A DNA stretch of 64,000 bases from DATAXV01 sp036272915 (GTDB lineage: Bacteria > Chloroflexota > Dormibacteria > Dormibacterales > Dormibacteraceae): positions 1-64,000 of the forward strand of contig DATAXV010000030.1 of the NCBI GenBank assembly GCA_036272915.1, given 5' to 3'. How positions within the stretch are numbered: position 1 is the first letter of the stretch; the number at the start of each line of letters is the position of its first letter. A program made the translations under genes and the position numbers. The notes under the pieces are model-generated. The model saw only the letters and a list, made by a program, of their open reading frames with translations. It did no database searches and was not told where the DNA came from. Below are positions 61,751 through 64,000 of the stretch, in pieces.

Positions 61751-61906
61751 ATGATTACTTCACCAGAGCTCCAGCTGGAGCTTGAGAGGCGGCACCAGGG
61801 TGAGCTGATCCGGCAGGCGCGAATCCTCCGCCCGGGCCTTTCCTGGCTGGGTCGTGGCCAGGGAACGTGCCTCGAGGACCACGGAGGGCGCCGGCAGGCG
61901 GCGTAA
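61751..61906 (+). CDS. 51-residue hypothetical protein divergent from the CGNR regulator
   Basis: A short gene with a textbook ribosome binding site (AAGGAGG, 6 bases before ATG 61751). The product is helical and charged at its N-terminus (MITSPELQLELERRHQGEL, then IRQARILR) and basic/glycine-rich at the end. Similar small proteins of unknown function are frequent in high-GC bacteria next to regulators. No transmembrane segment. Confidence 0.55.
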   Translation: MITSPELQLELERRHQGELIRQARILRPGLSWLGRGQGTCLEDHGGRRQAA

Positions 61907-62013
61907 CCCGAGGCCGGAGCTCGGACAGGGGATCTGATCGGGATCCCCGGGCGGGGGGTCCGGGGCGGGGGGTCCGGGGCGCGCCGAGCGGCGGGCGCGC
62001 CCCGGATCGCGCA

Positions 62014-62967
62014 TCAGTGAGCCGCCGAGGCCCTCAGCAGAGCGGCACCCAGGAAGACCAGGATTCCGATCACCAGGATGCCGGCGGCGAGCAGGCTGGC
62101 ACCGGCGACGTGGGCCAGAAGCAGAGCGGCACCGAGGAGCAGGACCAGCGCGCCGAGAGCGAGCGCTCCATCCTCGACGAAGAGACCCCAGATCTCCTCC
62201 CAGACCTCGGCGACGCGGTGTCGCGGGCCGGCCAGCGGGAGCGTCCAGCCGCCGGTCTTGCGAACCCTGAGCAGGGCGACGAAGGCGACCGAGACGACCA
62301 GATAGCAGGCGATCAGAACGAGGATGCTGAGGTCGGCGTGCCACCACCTGAGGCCGAGCCCCTCCCCGGCGAAGAAGGTGCCGAAGGACGTGAGCATGAT
62401 CCCCACCACGTACTTGAGCGCGTTCTCGGGGACCCTGGAGAGGGGGGCGCGGAGCGCGGCGCCGATGCCGGCGACGACGATCAGCGAGGCGATCGCCCCG
62501 GCGGCCGCGGCGCCGATGCTGTTGAGACCGCCGAGGGCGACGACGATGACGACGACCTCGAGCCCCTCCAGGAAGACGCCCATGCCCGCGGTCGCCACGC
62601 CGCTCCAGTCGAGCGACCCCGTCTCCCCGCGGACACCGAGCCGTTCGGTCGTACGCCGGTAGATCGCGTCCTCGTCGTGCAGGCCGAGGTGCCCGCTGGA
62701 GCGGAGGATCGCCTTGCGGAGCCACTTCAGGCCGAAGAGGAGCAGCAGGACCCCGATGGCGGTCCTGACCGCCGTCAGGGCCACCGACGACTCCACCGCC
62801 GCGCCCAGGCCGACGATGAGCAGGGCAACGGCGATGACGGCAAAGCCGACGCCGGTCAGAGCTGAGCGCCACCCCCTGGTGATGCCCGCGGCGAGGACGA
62901 TCGTGAGGGCCTCGACCCACTCCACTCCGGCGGCGACGAAGGCAGCAGCTGCCACTACGATGTTCAT
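62014..62967 (-). CDS. FTR1/COG4280-like membrane permease
   Basis: A 317-residue protein with about eight to nine TM helices. Two motifs resemble the REGLE motifs of FTR1 iron permeases: GVEWVEALTIVLAAG in helix 1 and FLEGLEVVVIVVALG in the middle, both with the paired glutamates. This suggests a divalent or trivalent metal permease of the COG4280 type; the metal is not known. ATG 62967 follows TACAAT (minus, 62981-62986) by 13 bases. The ChrB-like gene lies just upstream on the same strand. Confidence 0.75.
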   Translation of the reverse strand: MNIVVAAAAFVAAGVEWVEALTIVLAAGITRGWRSALTGVGFAVIAVALLIVGLGAAVESSVALTAVRTAIGVLLLLFGLKWLRKAILRSSGHLGLHDEDAIYRRTTERLGVRGETGSLDWSGVATAGMGVFLEGLEVVVIVVALGGLNSIGAAAAGAIASLIVVAGIGAALRAPLSRVPENALKYVVGIMLTSFGTFFAGEGLGLRWWHADLSILVLIACYLVVSVAFVALLRVRKTGGWTLPLAGPRHRVAEVWEEIWGLFVEDGALALGALVLLLGAALLLAHVAGASLLAAGILVIGILVFLGAALLRASAAH

Positions 62968-62980
62968 GTCACCGGTGTCA

Positions 62981-63003
62981 ATTGTAATAGCTGATACATC
63001 AGC
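62981..63003 (-). promoter_or_regulatory. promoter and inverted repeat of the FTR1-like gene
   Basis: On the minus strand TACAAT (complement of 62981-62986) is a good -10, and immediately upstream GCTGAT-GT-ATCAGC (complement of 62990-63003) forms a 6-bp inverted repeat in the -35 region. A metal-responsive repressor could bind here; this is inference. Confidence 0.45.
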
Positions 63004-63005
63004 CG

Positions 63006-63590
63006 TCAGCCGGACTGGTTGCGTCGGCGGGGGCGCGGGGCGGGCCGGGCGTCGCCCTCCTCCTGCTCGGTGTAGACCCGGGCCTCGAACTCCTCCAGCA
63101 ATCGCTGGCACCGGCCCAGCCACTCCTCCGCCCTCCCCTTCTCCGGGACCTCGAACCAGTCGCGCTGGCGGACGCGCTCGAACCAGAGGACGATCTTCTC
63201 GAACTCGGCGCGGATCTCCTCCGCCTCCTCGTAGGTGAAGTTCTCGCGGAAGTTCTCGAACTCGATCTCCTTCTGGAACTTGACCTCGCAGTCCTCGATG
63301 ATCTCCTCGTAGTGCTTGGCCGACTGGGCGCGGAAGGCATCGACCAGCTTGGTCTGCTCGTCCTCCGGCAGCCGGCGCAGCGGCAGCAGGTGGTACTCCC
63401 CTCCCCCCTCCAGGATCCGCTCCAGAACCGGGGCCAGGTCCCGGTGCAGGGCGGGCAGGTCGGGGAACACGCACACCGACTGCTGGAGGTAGACGCCGCC
63501 CACCTTCCGGAGCAGACGCCACACCGCGACCCTGCCCGCCGTGGGCCGCGCCGGCATGCGGTAGACGAGAAGGAAGAAGCGCGTCGGCAT
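63006..63590 (-). CDS. ChrB N-terminal-domain-like protein
   Basis: A 194-residue protein: FFLLVYRMPARPTAGRVAVWRLLRKVGGVYLQQSVCVFPD at the start (in part) is the ChrB N-terminal pattern, found in chromate-resistance regulators. The middle is a long acidic helix (ENFTYEEAEEIRAEFEKIV) and the tail is basic and proline-rich. The C-terminal ChrB domain is absent. TAGTCT (minus, 63599-63604) lies 8 bases before the ATG. Its stop is 38 bp from the FTR1-like start, so the two may act together in metal or oxyanion handling. Confidence 0.78.
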   Translation of the reverse strand: MPTRFFLLVYRMPARPTAGRVAVWRLLRKVGGVYLQQSVCVFPDLPALHRDLAPVLERILEGGGEYHLLPLRRLPEDEQTKLVDAFRAQSAKHYEEIIEDCEVKFQKEIEFENFRENFTYEEAEEIRAEFEKIVLWFERVRQRDWFEVPEKGRAEEWLGRCQRLLEEFEARVYTEQEEGDARPAPRPRRRNQSG

Positions 63591-63598
63591 TTGCGCTG

Positions 63599-63616
63599 AG
63601 ACTATCGCCGTACACT
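63599..63616. promoter_or_regulatory. back-to-back -10 elements of the ChrB-like and MBL genes
   Basis: TAGTCT on the minus strand (63599-63604) and TACACT on the plus strand (63611-63616) lie 6 bp apart, 8 and 7 bases from their divergent start codons. The two coding regions are only 33 bp apart, so both transcripts should be leaderless. Confidence 0.5.
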
Positions 63617-63623
63617 GCGCCAC

Positions 63624-64000
63624 GTGGCAGAGCGGTGGCGAGAGATCGGTGATCGTGTGTTCGTCCGCAGGCACGAATCCTTCGATCTGAACGTTGGCCT
63701 GGTGGTTGCGGACGGAGCCTGTCTGGTGATCGACACACGCTCGACGCCGGAGGAGGCGGCGGATCTCATCGCCGCCGTCCGGGAGGTCACCCCGGCACCG
63801 TGGACGGTGGTCAACACCCACGCCCACTTCGATCATTGCTTCGGCAACCGGGACTTCGCGCCAGCCGAGATCTGGGCTCACGAGGGATGCGCCGCGAGCC
63901 TGCGCCGGTACGGCGAGGTGCAGCGGGCGGTGGCCCGCCGGACGGCGCTCGAGGGCGGCCGCAGGGACCTCGCCGAGGGCCTCGCCGAGGTCGTCATCGT
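63624..64000 (+). CDS. MBL-fold metallohydrolase, C-terminus beyond window
   Basis: About 125 visible codons of a metallo-beta-lactamase-fold protein: WREIGDRVFVRRHESFDLNVGLVV, CLVIDTRSTPEEA, then the metal site NTHAHFDHCFGN (HxHxDH). The order matches the glyoxalase II/SoxH-like branch. The GTG at 63624 follows TACACT by 7 bases. Divergent from the ChrB-like gene. The right window edge cuts it before the later metal ligands. Confidence 0.85.
   Translation, partial: MAERWREIGDRVFVRRHESFDLNVGLVVADGACLVIDTRSTPEEAADLIAAVREVTPAPWTVVNTHAHFDHCFGNRDFAPAEIWAHEGCAASLRRYGEVQRAVARRTALEGGRRDLAEGLAEVVI

Overview
This is a very GC-rich bacterial chromosome segment with short intergenic gaps, many GTG and TTG starts, stop/start overlaps of the ATGA or GTGA type, and many apparently leaderless or near-leaderless genes. 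Menaquinone-type lipid genes, Lgt with lipobox proteins, a VKOR-based disulfide system and a CoxG-like protein suggest an aerobic or microaerophilic lineage related to Chloroflexota, Dormibacterota or deep Actinomycetota. A bS21 gene argues against a typical actinomycete. No 16S or 23S gene is present, so this placement is inference.

Left part (1-18.5 kb): DNA and protein repair genes (uvrB-msrB-msrA, cut at the left edge); YceI and CoxG-like proteins; then a minus-strand operon preceded by a cobalamin riboswitch. That operon encodes a lipoprotein resembling the C-terminal domain of transcobalamin, the ECF transporter T, fused A and S components, and MoeA. A compact MacB-like ABC protein and a PAP2 phosphatase lie just upstream. 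Next come polA-mutM, a bifunctional-nuclease-family protein, DegV, a metallo-beta-lactamase (MBL) fold hydrolase and an SCP2 protein with a clear terminator.

Middle part (18.5-43 kb): a DksA/TraR-type zinc protein; leuS-GNAT-corA; a P450; an SDR divergent from a MarR-kinase-winged-helix operon; aroC-eis; and an isoprenoid/quinone cluster. The last holds a geranylgeranyl-reductase-like flavoprotein, a TetR regulator, a small GTGA-coupled protein, a YjbQ domain fused to a polyprenyl diphosphate synthase, and convergent menG. A 710-residue unknown membrane protein follows. A six-gene minus-strand operon then runs crotonase, enoyl-CoA isomerase-like, EamA, low-molecular-weight phosphatase, fructosamine-kinase-like and APH-like kinase, divergent from moaA.

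Right part (43-64 kb): envelope genes (GT4 and GT2 glycosyltransferases, a flippase, a second polyprenyl synthase) around xseA-xseB. Then an SDR/TetR pair, a short rpsU gene followed by a free-standing 5S rRNA unit with its own promoter and terminator, and an RDD membrane protein with an N-terminal duplication. VKOR, a thioredoxin-like partner and Lgt form a secretion/disulfide block. The window ends with an Ntn-hydrolase, LtrA, a putative new metallopeptidase with a helical partner, a CGNR regulator with an operator-like palindrome and a divergent 51-residue protein, an FTR1-like permease, a ChrB-like protein and a truncated MBL hydrolase.

The best leads are the riboswitch-controlled transcobalamin-like uptake operon, the YjbQ-polyprenyl synthase fusion, the HENNH metallopeptidase pair, and the autonomous 5S unit.
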